This document shows, in pieces, positions 1 to 9,890 of a DNA stretch of 64,000 nt. The stretch is from Bacteroidota bacterium (GTDB taxonomy: Bacteria; Bacteroidota; Bacteroidia; Chitinophagales; Chitinophagaceae), in NCBI GenBank assembly GCA_016868815.1, contig VGFQ01000012.1, forward strand, positions 16,028-80,027, written 5' to 3'. A program made the translations under genes and the position numbers. Every line of letters starts with the position of its first letter. Position 1 is the stretch's first letter. A model generated the notes under the pieces. That model saw nothing but the letters and a program-made list of their open reading frames with translations, did no database searches and was not told the origin of the DNA.

Positions 1-3000
1 GGTACTTCACCCCTCAATCCGATTCAGGTAACACAGGCTTTTAGCAATGATCCGGCAGATAGGCCCTATCAGGATGTGGGCTTTGATGGGATGACGGACA
101 CCACCGAGCAGCGCATCCGCAACCCATACCTGGCCGACATCCGTAACGGCTTTGGGGCAGGCTCCAAAGCCTTCCTGGATGCGCGTACAGACCCATCCTC
201 TGACAATTTCCGCTACTACCGAGATGCTTTCTACGATAAGTCGAATACCGGCATCCTCGGCCGTTACAAACATTTCAACAGTCCGGAAGGGAACTCTCCG
301 GTTGCCACAGCCGGCTCCAGCGTTGCATCAGCCTTTACGATGTACCCGGACGGGGAAGATCTGAACCGAGACAATACCCTCAATGAAGCGGAAGAGTATT
401 TTCAATACCGCGTCGACATACGTCCTTCAGGCCACCCAGCCATGCAGGTAGGACAGAACTTCATCACAGACCGGAAGGTCGTCAACGTCCCCCTGGCAGA
501 CGGCACCCGTCAAGATCAGCTCTGGTATCAGTTCCGGGTGCCTGTCGCTAAATACGATCGAAAAGTGGGGCAGATCCCAGACTTCAAGTCGATTCGATTC
601 ATCCGCATGTTTATGACCGATTTTGAGGACTCCGCCGTCTTACGATTTGCCAAACTCGAACTCGTGCGCAACAACTGGCGCCGTTTCACCTATGCATTTG
701 ACACCAGCGGCCAGTACCGATCGATCGACCTTGTCGGGCCCACCACTTTCAATGTCACGGCGGTCAACATCGAAGAGAATGATAAGAGAGACCCAATCCC
801 TTACCGGATCCCGCCAGGGATTGAGCGGGTGCAAGCCTTGAGCAACGGCGGCATCAACATTCTACAAAATGAGCAGGCCCTCAGCATGTCGGTCTGCAAC
901 CTTCAGGAAGGTGATGCAAGAGGGGTATTCCGCAATCTCAACCTGGACATCCGCCAGTATCGCCGTCTCTCCATGTTCATCCACGCCGAGAGCCTCAAAG
1001 GACAGACAGCTATTCGAGACAAAGAATTGTGGGCTGTGGTCCGCATCGGTAACGACTTCATCAACAACTTCTACGAGCTGCGATATCCGCTGAAGCTGAC
1101 GGCTTTTGGCAGCGCCGACCCGAAAGATGTCTGGCCCGATGTGAATAGCCTGGACATCTCCTTGACCGACTTGGTACAACTCAAAACGGAACGGAACCTC
1201 AACAACAACAACCCAAACGCCATCTACCGCAGGCGGGTGGGAGAGAAGATCTACGGTATTGTTGGCAATCCGAACCTGGGGGAGGTCCGTGGCATCCTAG
1301 TGGGTATTGAAAATCTCCGGGATGCTAGTGGCGGCCGGCCCGTCTGCGCGGAAGTATGGATCAACGAGCTAAGGCTTTCCGAGATCGACCAGTCGGGCGG
1401 CTGGGCAGCCGTCGGCCAGGTAAACATGCAACTCTCAGACCTGGGTACGGTCTCCCTCTCCGGAAATGTCCACACCCGTGGCTTCGGCCAGCTGGAGCAA
1501 CGCGTCATGGAACGCTTTCGCGACGATTTTACTCAGTTTGATGCTTCTGCGAATCTGCAGCTTGGCAAGCTGTTGCCTAAGGGCTTGGGGCTACAGATCC
1601 CCTTCTTTGCCAACTTCTCCCACGTCTCCAGCACGCCTCAGTTCGATCCATATGACAAAGACGTGCTGCTCAGGGATAAAATTCGTGCCTTTGGCACCAG
1701 AAGCGATTCGATCCGATCTGAGTCGATAGACTTCACCAGCATCCGGACCATCAACTTCAACAATGTCCGGCTTTCGCCTCCTCAGGATGGGAAGGCAAAG
1801 CCCTGGAGCCTGTCCAACTTCGACGTCAGCTATTCCTATACCAGCACCCGGCAGTACAATCCACTCATAGAGTTGAATGAGGTGACCCGTCAACTTGGTG
1901 GCCTCGGGTACAACTACGTTAGTCAGGCTAAGTATCTGGAGCCATTCAAGAAGCTGCGCATGCCTAAGGCGAAGGTGCTCGACGCCGTACGTGCCTTCAA
2001 CATAAACCCCACCCCCAATCTCCTTGGCTTCCGATGGGATGCGCGCCGGCAGTTTGGTGCCATCCGTCCGCGCAATGTCGGCGGTGGGCCCTATAAGATC
2101 CCGGAGACCTATGACAAGTATTTTGTGATGGACCGCGTGTATAACATGCGCTGGGATCTCACCAAGACCTTCAACATCGACTTCAAGGCTACGAATAATT
2201 CACGCGTCGACGAGCCCTCCGGCCGCATCGACTCCAAATTCAAGAAAGACACGCTTTGGCGGAATACGCTTCGCGGTGGACGCAACACCCTCTACAATCA
2301 AAGCCTGGACCTGACCTATAACCTGCCTACCAACCTCTTGCCGCTGCTCGACTGGACGACGGCCAACCTGGCCTATCGCAATACCTATGGCTGGATAGGG
2401 GCTTCCAGGCTCGCAATAGAGTTAGGCAACTCCCTTCAAAACAGTCATCAGAAAGGAGCTACCCTAGAATTGAACTTCCAACAACTCTACGCCAAGTCGC
2501 GGCTGCTGCGGGCGGCAGCAGAGCCCGCGTCGGCAGAAGCGCCGCCTGCCGTGCAGCCGGACCCTGCAAAAAAAGAGCTCGATACGGCCTCCACCCGAAA
2601 GGCCCGGAAGGCCGCCCGAAAGGCAAAGAAGATGCAGGGCAAGCCAACCGCCAAGCGCCGCCTCCCCAAGGCCACGGCCCAGCCTCTCGCAGCAGACACC
2701 ACGTTAGCCCGGAAAGCAGTCAGCTCCCAGCAGAAAATCGACCGTATCAAAGAAAGAAAAGCACGAAAAGCAGCTCGGAAGGCGAAAAGGAAAGAAAAGA
2801 AGCTTCAGCGGCTCCAGGAGCAAAAAGAAGTAACCGTCAGCCCGTTTGCCCGGGCCATCCTCGGCGTGCTGACTTCCATGAAGCGGGCCGGCCTCACGTA
2901 CAATGAAGGGGCTACAACTTTCTTGCCCGGATGGACCGACAGCACGCGGGCCTTGGGCAACAACTTCCAAAGTATGGCGCCGGGGATGGGCTTTATCATG

Positions 3001-4275
3001 GGCCGACAGCCCGACAGCAACTGGCTGAAAAATGCAGCCTCCCGTGGGCTGATTAGTAAGGACCCCATGCTGAACAACATGTTCCGCCAGACCTATGAAC
3101 AGCGGCTGGGAATCAATGCGCAGCTAGAGCCGGCCCGCGACCTGCAGATCGACTTGAACCTTGACCGCACCCTCAGTAAAAACTACACCTCCCTCTTCAA
3201 GGATACGGTTGGCACCGGTCAGTTCTCCAACCTCAGCCCCTATTCGGGGGGGGGATTTTCCATGACCTACGTATCCTTTCAGACGCTGTTCCGGAAGGTA
3301 GACCCAAATGTTGTCAGCCAGACCTTCCAGGAATTCGAAAGAAACAGGCTCGTGCTCTCCAAGCGCCTGGGGGAGGCCAACGGCTATAGCAAGACGGCAG
3401 GGGTGGATGGATATTACAAGGGATATGGCCGCTATGCGCAGGACGTGCTGATCCCTTCCTTCATCGCAGCCTATACGGGAAAGGACCCAGGTGCCGTCGG
3501 CCTACTAAAGACGGGCGCAGGCGACTATGTCCGCTCCAACCCCTTCAGCGCTTATCTGCCCAGGCCTAACTGGCGACTAACATACAATGGACTCAGCCGT
3601 CTGCCGGCCATGGAGCAGTATTTCACCAATTTCAGCCTCACCCATGGATATACCAGCTCGTTGGGGATGAATAGCTTCAACTCAGCACTGCTCTTCCTGG
3701 ATGACCTCGGCTATGGTTATCCTTCGTTCATCGACTCCGTCTCGGGCAATTTTATACCATACTTCCTAGTGCCCAATGTGACCATCCAGGAGCAGTTTGC
3801 TCCTTTGATCGGGATCGACTTCTCCACGCCCGGGCAGTTCTCAGGAAGATTGGAGTATAAGAAGAGCCGGAACCTGAGCCTGAGCCTAGTCGACTTTCAA
3901 CTCAGCGAAGTGTTGTCTACAGAAGCCACCCTCGGCATCCGATGGCGCAAACGCGGATTCCCCCTGCCGTTCACCATCCGCATCGGCAAAAAAGGGCCTG
4001 CCAAAGAGCTGGAGAATGACATCACATTCACCTTAGACGTGAGCATTCGAGACGACATGAACTCCAACAGTCGCCTGGACCAGTCCAACGCCTTTGCAAC
4101 CGGAGGCCAGCGGATCCTGACTATCCGGCCAACGATCGACTATGTCTTAAGCAACCGCATCAACCTCCAGCTCTACTTCGACCAGAAGCGGGTCAATCCA
4201 TATATTTCCAGTTCAGCGCCCCTTGTAAACACACGGGGGGGCGTACAGGTACGGGTGAGCCTGGCACAGCAGTAG
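1..4275 (+). CDS. sprA: Cell-surface protein SprA (T9SS outer-membrane translocon), 5'-truncated by window start
   Basis: Frame is open from base 1 (GTSPLNPIQVTQAFSNDPADRPYQDVGFDGMTD...). SprA-like C-terminal two thirds, ending in beta-strand-rich ...NTRGGVQVRVSLAQQ. Confidence 0.9.
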   Translation, partial: GTSPLNPIQVTQAFSNDPADRPYQDVGFDGMTDTTEQRIRNPYLADIRNGFGAGSKAFLDARTDPSSDNFRYYRDAFYDKSNTGILGRYKHFNSPEGNSPVATAGSSVASAFTMYPDGEDLNRDNTLNEAEEYFQYRVDIRPSGHPAMQVGQNFITDRKVVNVPLADGTRQDQLWYQFRVPVAKYDRKVGQIPDFKSIRFIRMFMTDFEDSAVLRFAKLELVRNNWRRFTYAFDTSGQYRSIDLVGPTTFNVTAVNIEENDKRDPIPYRIPPGIERVQALSNGGINILQNEQALSMSVCNLQEGDARGVFRNLNLDIRQYRRLSMFIHAESLKGQTAIRDKELWAVVRIGNDFINNFYELRYPLKLTAFGSADPKDVWPDVNSLDISLTDLVQLKTERNLNNNNPNAIYRRRVGEKIYGIVGNPNLGEVRGILVGIENLRDASGGRPVCAEVWINELRLSEIDQSGGWAAVGQVNMQLSDLGTVSLSGNVHTRGFGQLEQRVMERFRDDFTQFDASANLQLGKLLPKGLGLQIPFFANFSHVSSTPQFDPYDKDVLLRDKIRAFGTRSDSIRSESIDFTSIRTINFNNVRLSPPQDGKAKPWSLSNFDVSYSYTSTRQYNPLIELNEVTRQLGGLGYNYVSQAKYLEPFKKLRMPKAKVLDAVRAFNINPTPNLLGFRWDARRQFGAIRPRNVGGGPYKIPETYDKYFVMDRVYNMRWDLTKTFNIDFKATNNSRVDEPSGRIDSKFKKDTLWRNTLRGGRNTLYNQSLDLTYNLPTNLLPLLDWTTANLAYRNTYGWIGASRLAIELGNSLQNSHQKGATLELNFQQLYAKSRLLRAAAEPASAEAPPAVQPDPAKKELDTASTRKARKAARKAKKMQGKPTAKRRLPKATAQPLAADTTLARKAVSSQQKIDRIKERKARKAARKAKRKEKKLQRLQEQKEVTVSPFARAILGVLTSMKRAGLTYNEGATTFLPGWTDSTRALGNNFQSMAPGMGFIMGRQPDSNWLKNAASRGLISKDPMLNNMFRQTYEQRLGINAQLEPARDLQIDLNLDRTLSKNYTSLFKDTVGTGQFSNLSPYSGGGFSMTYVSFQTLFRKVDPNVVSQTFQEFERNRLVLSKRLGEANGYSKTAGVDGYYKGYGRYAQDVLIPSFIAAYTGKDPGAVGLLKTGAGDYVRSNPFSAYLPRPNWRLTYNGLSRLPAMEQYFTNFSLTHGYTSSLGMNSFNSALLFLDDLGYGYPSFIDSVSGNFIPYFLVPNVTIQEQFAPLIGIDFSTPGQFSGRLEYKKSRNLSLSLVDFQLSEVLSTEATLGIRWRKRGFPLPFTIRIGKKGPAKELENDITFTLDVSIRDDMNSNSRLDQSNAFATGGQRILTIRPTIDYVLSNRINLQLYFDQKRVNPYISSSAPLVNTRGGVQVRVSLAQQ

Positions 4276-4286
4276 CCCTTTGATAT

Positions 4287-5039
4287 TCATTTCTTCAGGT
4301 AAAAAGAGTTGGCTTGTGCCGTGCATGTCATGACGATTTCGTTGATGCATACATGTGCCGGCGTGCCGGCGCAGTAATGCACAATGTCTGCGACATCCTT
4401 CGCGACGAGGGGCTCATATCCGGCATATACGGCCGATGCCTGAGTGGCGTCTCCTTTGAATCGGACGAGTGAAAATTCAGTCTCAGCAGCCCCCGGGTGC
4501 ACCGCAGTCACGCGGACCCCGTGTCTGAGGAAGTCTGCCCGCATCGACTTGCTGAGTGCATCCAGCGCGTGCTTGGAGGCACAATATCCATTGCCTTTTT
4601 CATATACTTCTTTGCCGGCGATGGATCCGATGTTTAGAATATGCCCGCCGGGTTTGCGGAGCAGTGGCCACACAGCCCGCGTCACATACATCACACCTTT
4701 GACATTCGTATCGAGCATGGTATCCCAGTCATCCAGGCTGGCTTCTTCGAAATAGTCGCGCCCCAGCGCCAGCCCGGCATTATTGACGAGTACGTCGACT
4801 GCTCTCCATGCTGCGGGCAGCGATGCGATCGCGTCAAACACCGTCCGCCGGTCTCGTACGTCGAAGGGCAATGGCCATGCCGTACCCTCTTTTGCATTGT
4901 TGATATCTTTAGCCAGTGCTTGCAGCCTATCTTCACGTCGTCCTGTTAGGATGAGGCGATCGCCCGAGGAGGCAAACGTGTTGGCGATGGCATGACCGAA
5001 TCCAGAAGTGGCGCCGGTGATGAGGATTGTCCTGTTCAT
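4287..5039 (-). CDS. SDR family NAD(P)-dependent oxidoreductase (YdfG-like)
   Basis: TGATSGFGHAIA nucleotide-binding motif, NNAGLAL, YCASKHALDALSKSMR. Start chosen at MNRTILITG. Confidence 0.88.
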   Translation of the reverse strand: MNRTILITGATSGFGHAIANTFASSGDRLILTGRREDRLQALAKDINNAKEGTAWPLPFDVRDRRTVFDAIASLPAAWRAVDVLVNNAGLALGRDYFEEASLDDWDTMLDTNVKGVMYVTRAVWPLLRKPGGHILNIGSIAGKEVYEKGNGYCASKHALDALSKSMRADFLRHGVRVTAVHPGAAETEFSLVRFKGDATQASAVYAGYEPLVAKDVADIVHYCAGTPAHVCINEIVMTCTAQANSFYLKK

Positions 5040-5242
5040 ATGTGTGATTACTGGATGAGGGTGGATGTGCCTTTTCGGTAGATGGTATTCCCCAGGTAGT
5101 CGCTGCTCTGTACCTGCCGTGGAACCCGCGCCTAAATATTCATAGCTCATTTCTCCGCCGGATATATATCTCGCCTCTGCAGCAACCCCGAGCAGGCGTA
5201 AAAAAAAATATGAATATAGTGGGGTATTTCTTCAACGCATAT

Positions 5243-6046
5243 TTATCTATCGGAGAGGAAGGAAGTCAGAAATGCAACCAGCTGCTTCGGGCATTCTTTC
5301 ATGCCCATGTGGGCTATATCTGCCCAGATGGCCTTCTGTGCAGTGGGCAACCCTGCTATTTGGGGCAGGATTTCTTCTAACGGTACGGCCTTGTCGAGTG
5401 CACCGGCGAGGAAGCCTGCCGCCCAACGGGAATCTTGCAAGTACTGCTGTCTGTCGGGGCGGTCCATCATGGCCCGGTAGTGAGCGATCAGCACCGCTGG
5501 GCTCGCCCATTCTAGCGCGTGTTGGAGGTGTTTCTGGATGATGGATGGGTGGGCTGCTGCAAAGGCAGGGGCATAGAGGGCCGGGATGGTCTCTCGGAGA
5601 AAGGCGGCGGCCCCGTATGTCTCCATAAATCGGATGCTGCGGACTCTCTGGGTGCGTTTGCTCTCACTGTCGGGCATGGCGGTAGAATGCAGCAGTACCA
5701 GGCCATGGATCCGTTCCGGATGTCTTTCTGCAAAGGCGAGGGACAGATACCCTCCCATGCTATGTCCGAGGAGGGTGCAGGCATGGATCTTCGCGTCTGT
5801 CAGGGTCTCCAACAGCTGGTCAGCCATGTATTCCAGGGATAGATATTCGTCGTGAAGATAGGTCCATTCCTGTCCATCGCAGCCTGGCAGGGTTGGCACG
5901 ATCACCTCGGCTGTTTCGGAGAGCTCGTGCAGGATGTTGTCCCAGATGCGTCCATCTTCTCCAAAGCCGTGCAGGCCTACGAGCCAAGGTCCTTCGCCGA
6001 GACGGCGGTAGGTGAGGGGTTTGTGGGATGCAGCTGCTTGGCCCAT
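5243..6046 (-). CDS. Alpha/beta hydrolase
   Basis: GLHGFGEDGRIWD, GHSMGGYLSLAFAERHPE nucleophile elbow, C-terminal catalytic His region. Confidence 0.88.
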   Translation of the reverse strand: MGQAAASHKPLTYRRLGEGPWLVGLHGFGEDGRIWDNILHELSETAEVIVPTLPGCDGQEWTYLHDEYLSLEYMADQLLETLTDAKIHACTLLGHSMGGYLSLAFAERHPERIHGLVLLHSTAMPDSESKRTQRVRSIRFMETYGAAAFLRETIPALYAPAFAAAHPSIIQKHLQHALEWASPAVLIAHYRAMMDRPDRQQYLQDSRWAAGFLAGALDKAVPLEEILPQIAGLPTAQKAIWADIAHMGMKECPKQLVAFLTSFLSDR

Positions 6047-6052
6047 CTATGG

Positions 6053-7216
6053 TCAGGGGATAGGCTGCATGAGCCGGTAGGCCCTCCATCCTTGCCATAA
6101 GACCAGCGGAAAGAGGGCCGAGTTCAGTTGTTGTGGCAAAAAATTCCAGCCGACTGCGATGAGTATGGAGAGGAGGAAGACCGATTGAAAATAGCCCCTG
6201 ACAAGCTTTGTGTGAGAGGAGCGTCGAAAAGCAGCGATGAGATGGGAGGGTAAAGCCCAGGCGAGGTTGAGGTTGTCTCTACAGGATGCATGGTCTGTAC
6301 CCGTCCACATGAATACTAAGAGCAAGCCTAACAGGCCGGTGGTGAAAAAAAGGAAGAAGTCGGCAACTGACAGGCATCGTTGCGCCCATTGCTGCCTGCT
6401 CATCGACAGCAGTACCATGCAGGCCAGTATGGCGGAGAAGGCCCATAGAGTAGGTGAGCTGCGTGTCGGCGCCGTCGCTGCCGAAATCTGGCGGTCGAGG
6501 ATGACTTTCTTTTCTGAAACAATCGTGCCGCTGGCATCTTTTGAGCTGTCGATGGCCTTTTCCAGGAAGTCCGGGAGAAACATGGCTTGCGCGTTGGTCA
6601 TCGGCTGGTCGATGCGCGAGCCTAGGAGGATGTCGATGCCGAGGGCTGACCAGTGTTGTTGGTTTTTGTCAAGATAGACATGCAATTGGTTGCGGAATGT
6701 CTGGCTGCTGTCTTCAAGGATTGGGCTGGTATGGATGGAGGTCGCTTCCTGGCCCAGGATCAGGTCGCGCAGCCGTGTCGTACAGTTATCATAGAGAAAG
6801 TCGTACTTGTAAAAACGATTCTCTGGCCGGAGGTTTTCTGCCAGGAAGGACTGCATCTTTTTATCTCGGCCGGGGTGCAGTCGTAGCACCTGCTCGGTGA
6901 TGCCCCTTCCTTCGACCACATAGGCATATTGGAAGTAGGTGAAGGATTCCTGGTCGAGGAAATAGAGCAGTTTGCCCCGGACGAAATGAAGGTAGAAGTC
7001 GGGGTCACTGAAGTTAAACACCCCGAAATTATATACGATGTCGGTACCTGCACTGCTGTCGATGATGCGCAGGGCGCTGTGACCGAAGGTGGAGTAGAGC
7101 TCGGCACCTGGGCTGCAGGTCAGCAGGCTGATGCGGAGCCCTGAGTGGTCGGGTTGCGGTTGTGCCCTGCCGGGTTGTCCTATGCCCAGGAGGAAGAGTG
7201 CGATCAGCAGACGCAT
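6053..7216 (-). CDS. DUF4105 domain-containing membrane protein
   Basis: LLTCSPGAELYSTFGHSALRIID, YNFGVFNF, YDFLYDNCTTRLRDLI, followed by TM segments. Start chosen at MRLLIALFLLG, with signal peptide. Confidence 0.8.
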   Translation of the reverse strand: MRLLIALFLLGIGQPGRAQPQPDHSGLRISLLTCSPGAELYSTFGHSALRIIDSSAGTDIVYNFGVFNFSDPDFYLHFVRGKLLYFLDQESFTYFQYAYVVEGRGITEQVLRLHPGRDKKMQSFLAENLRPENRFYKYDFLYDNCTTRLRDLILGQEATSIHTSPILEDSSQTFRNQLHVYLDKNQQHWSALGIDILLGSRIDQPMTNAQAMFLPDFLEKAIDSSKDASGTIVSEKKVILDRQISAATAPTRSSPTLWAFSAILACMVLLSMSRQQWAQRCLSVADFFLFFTTGLLGLLLVFMWTGTDHASCRDNLNLAWALPSHLIAAFRRSSHTKLVRGYFQSVFLLSILIAVGWNFLPQQLNSALFPLVLWQGWRAYRLMQPIP

Positions 7217-7305
7217 ACTTAAATGTAGCAAATTAGGGGTATGTATTTTGCTGGCCTTCGGATATGCCGGCAGAGTCATTAATTTCACTTCTTGAAGCCG
7301 TTTCC

Positions 7306-8325
7306 ATGTTCCTACTTCCGCAAGCCTGTCTTCCATGGTGCATCTTCCTCATCCTCACCGCCTTTGCCTGTCGGAAGCCGGAGAGAGATGCTATGCCGGA
7401 GCCGACTCCTCCGCAGGCGCCAGATCCCACGACCCTTAAGGGCCCAATGGTCTTCCAGTCGAATTTCGAGGCAGGCTGTTCCATAGTGCCGTATGGGTCT
7501 GTCAACGACCGGATCATTGGCAAGGACAATAGTTTATCGACGCTGAGCGACTGGGATATGCTGGAGACGACGGTGCTTTCTTCCCGGCCCTACTTCAACT
7601 ACAATGGTGGCGACAGCGGTCTGCGGGCTGCCAGACTGACGCCAGATCCCCTTCAACCTGCCAATCGCGTCTTGCACTTCCGTCTGCACAACACCTGGTT
7701 GGATGGGGGCTCCTACCGGGGTCGGGTGCAGTATGAGTTCTACAATGTCCGCAAGGGCTACAAAGAATATTTCCAGTCGGTGCGCATATTCCTCCCTGTG
7801 GCTGAGTTTGAAGCCTTGCGCAAATACCCTGCCTCCATCAGCTGGCTGACCATAGTGGAGATCTGGAACAACATCACCTGGAGCCAAACTGTGCCCAACC
7901 GCTATCGGTTGACTTTGGGGATCGGTAAACTGGTGCCGACGGAGAGTGACCTGTGTTTTATTTTGGATGGGCAGGACTGCGAGCTTTTTGCCGATGGCAG
8001 CCAGAAGTACACAACCCTCTGGACGCGACAGGCCCCGACTGTCAAGGTGCCTGTCGGCAAATGGTTCACGATGGAGTTTTGGTTCAAGGAAGGCAACCGA
8101 GAGAACGGTCGGTTTTGGATGTCTATTCAGCCCGATGGTGGGGCGCGTCAGATTGTTTTTGATGTGACTCATTTCACGCATGCCAGCACCGATCTGGCGC
8201 CGGATGGCCTGACGCATGTCAATCCAATGAAGCTATACACTTCAAAGCCCTTGATGGACTATCTCCGCCAGCAGGGGCTCTCACTGAATATTTACTGGGA
8301 CGATATCAGGCTCTGGGCTCGCTAA
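7306..8325 (+). CDS. Putative lipoprotein with polysaccharide-lyase/ConA-like fold
   Basis: N-terminal hydrophobic segment with Cys (LTAFAC). Aromatic- and beta-rich body (YRGRVQYEFYNVRKGYKEYFQSVRIFLP) ending in NIYWDDIRLW. Confidence 0.5.
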   Translation: MFLLPQACLPWCIFLILTAFACRKPERDAMPEPTPPQAPDPTTLKGPMVFQSNFEAGCSIVPYGSVNDRIIGKDNSLSTLSDWDMLETTVLSSRPYFNYNGGDSGLRAARLTPDPLQPANRVLHFRLHNTWLDGGSYRGRVQYEFYNVRKGYKEYFQSVRIFLPVAEFEALRKYPASISWLTIVEIWNNITWSQTVPNRYRLTLGIGKLVPTESDLCFILDGQDCELFADGSQKYTTLWTRQAPTVKVPVGKWFTMEFWFKEGNRENGRFWMSIQPDGGARQIVFDVTHFTHASTDLAPDGLTHVNPMKLYTSKPLMDYLRQQGLSLNIYWDDIRLWAR

Positions 8326-8334
8326 ATTATTTTT

Positions 8335-9828
8335 TTAACGGCTGTAGTTGGGGGCTTCCTTGGTGATGACCACGTCGTGTGCATGGCTTTCCTTCATGCC
8401 GGCATTGGTGATCATGATAAAGCGAGCTTTTTGCAGGGCTGCGATGTCGGGAGCCCCACAATAGCCCATGCCTGAGCGAAGTCCTCCGGAGAACTGCGCC
8501 ACGACTTCGCTGAGGTATCCCTTGTAGGGTACCCGTCCTTCAATTCCTTCCGGCACCAACTTCTTGGTACCCGCCTTGGCGTCCTGGAAGTAGCGGTCGC
8601 TGCTGCCCTGCTGCATTGCGCCAATTGATCCCATGCCGCGGTATTGTTTGAATTTGCGGCCTTCGTAGATAATGGTTTCTCCGGGGCTTTCCTCTACGCC
8701 GGCGAAGATGCTGCCCATCATGACAGCGGATGCTCCTGCGGCAATAGCTTTCACCACATCTCCCGTATATCGGATGCCACCGTCGGCTATGAGGGGGATT
8801 TGCCTTTTCCGGAGGGCGCCGGCGGCTCCTAGGATGGCGGTAATCTGTGGCACGCCTGCTCCTGCCACGATCCTTGTGGTACAGATGGATCCAGGTCCGA
8901 TGCCTACTTTCACAGCATCGGCGCCGGCGTCTGCCAGGGCGATGGCACCTTCGGCGGTGGCGATGTTGCCAGCGATGATCGGTAGGTGTGGAAAGCGCTT
9001 CTTCAGGGCTTTGAGGGCGTCTATGACTCCTTTGGAATGGCCATGAGCGCTGTCTAGGCAGACGATGTCCACCCCATTCTGCTGCAGCGCAGCGGCTCGC
9101 TCCATGAGGTCGGAGGTGATGCCCAGGGCGGCGCCTACGCGGAGCCTGCCGAGATGGTCTTTGACGGCATGCGGGAAACTTTGCTGTTGGAGGATGTCCC
9201 GATAGGTGATCAACCCGATGAGTTTACCATTGCGGCCTACCACGGGTAGTTTCTCGATGCGGTGTTTCTGCAGGATCTTCTCTGCTTTTTTCAGGTCGGT
9301 TCCTTCGGGTGCCGTTATGAGTCCTTCAGAGGTCATGACGTCGGAGACTTTCCGGTGCGTGTCGGTCTCAAACCGAAGGTCCCGATTGGTGAGGATACCG
9401 ACCAACTTGCCCTGGTTATTGACGATCGGGATCCCTCCGATGCGGTTTTCGCGCATCAGACGTTGGGCGTCTCCGATGGTGGCGTTTTCCTGCAACGTCA
9501 CGGGATCTATAATCAGCCAACTCTCGCTTCGCTTCACCTGCCGTACCTGTTCGGCTTGCGCTTCGATTCTCATGTTTTTATGGAGGATGCCGATACCTCC
9601 TTCGCGGGCCAGGGCCATGGCCATCTGCGACTCTGTGACTGTATCCATGGCGGCCGAGAGGAATGGTACTTTCAGGGAGATCTCTCTGGTGATGCGGGAG
9701 GTAAGGTCGATCTCTCGAGGGAGTACTTCGGAATAGGCGGGGCAGAGGAGGACATCATCAAACGTGAGGCCTTCCCCGAAAAAGCGCTCGGCTATCTCGG
9801 CCGGGAGGGATTGTTTTTTAGGTGCCAT
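8335..9828 (-). CDS. guaB: Inosine-5'-monophosphate dehydrogenase
   Basis: [20 protein letters not shown] repeats, [30 protein letters not shown]. Confidence 0.98.
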   Translation of the reverse strand: MAPKKQSLPAEIAERFFGEGLTFDDVLLCPAYSEVLPREIDLTSRITREISLKVPFLSAAMDTVTESQMAMALAREGGIGILHKNMRIEAQAEQVRQVKRSESWLIIDPVTLQENATIGDAQRLMRENRIGGIPIVNNQGKLVGILTNRDLRFETDTHRKVSDVMTSEGLITAPEGTDLKKAEKILQKHRIEKLPVVGRNGKLIGLITYRDILQQQSFPHAVKDHLGRLRVGAALGITSDLMERAAALQQNGVDIVCLDSAHGHSKGVIDALKALKKRFPHLPIIAGNIATAEGAIALADAGADAVKVGIGPGSICTTRIVAGAGVPQITAILGAAGALRKRQIPLIADGGIRYTGDVVKAIAAGASAVMMGSIFAGVEESPGETIIYEGRKFKQYRGMGSIGAMQQGSSDRYFQDAKAGTKKLVPEGIEGRVPYKGYLSEVVAQFSGGLRSGMGYCGAPDIAALQKARFIMITNAGMKESHAHDVVITKEAPNYSR

Positions 9829-9890
9829 CGGTAAAGTTACGCATTGGTTCAGTTATAGCTTACCATAGGAGGCTGGTGTGGACAAACTTG

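Noticed and set aside
862-1179. Antisense ORFs within sprA (e.g. 105 aa and 100 aa)
   Set aside because: Typical of GC-rich coding DNA; no RBS, homology or domain support.
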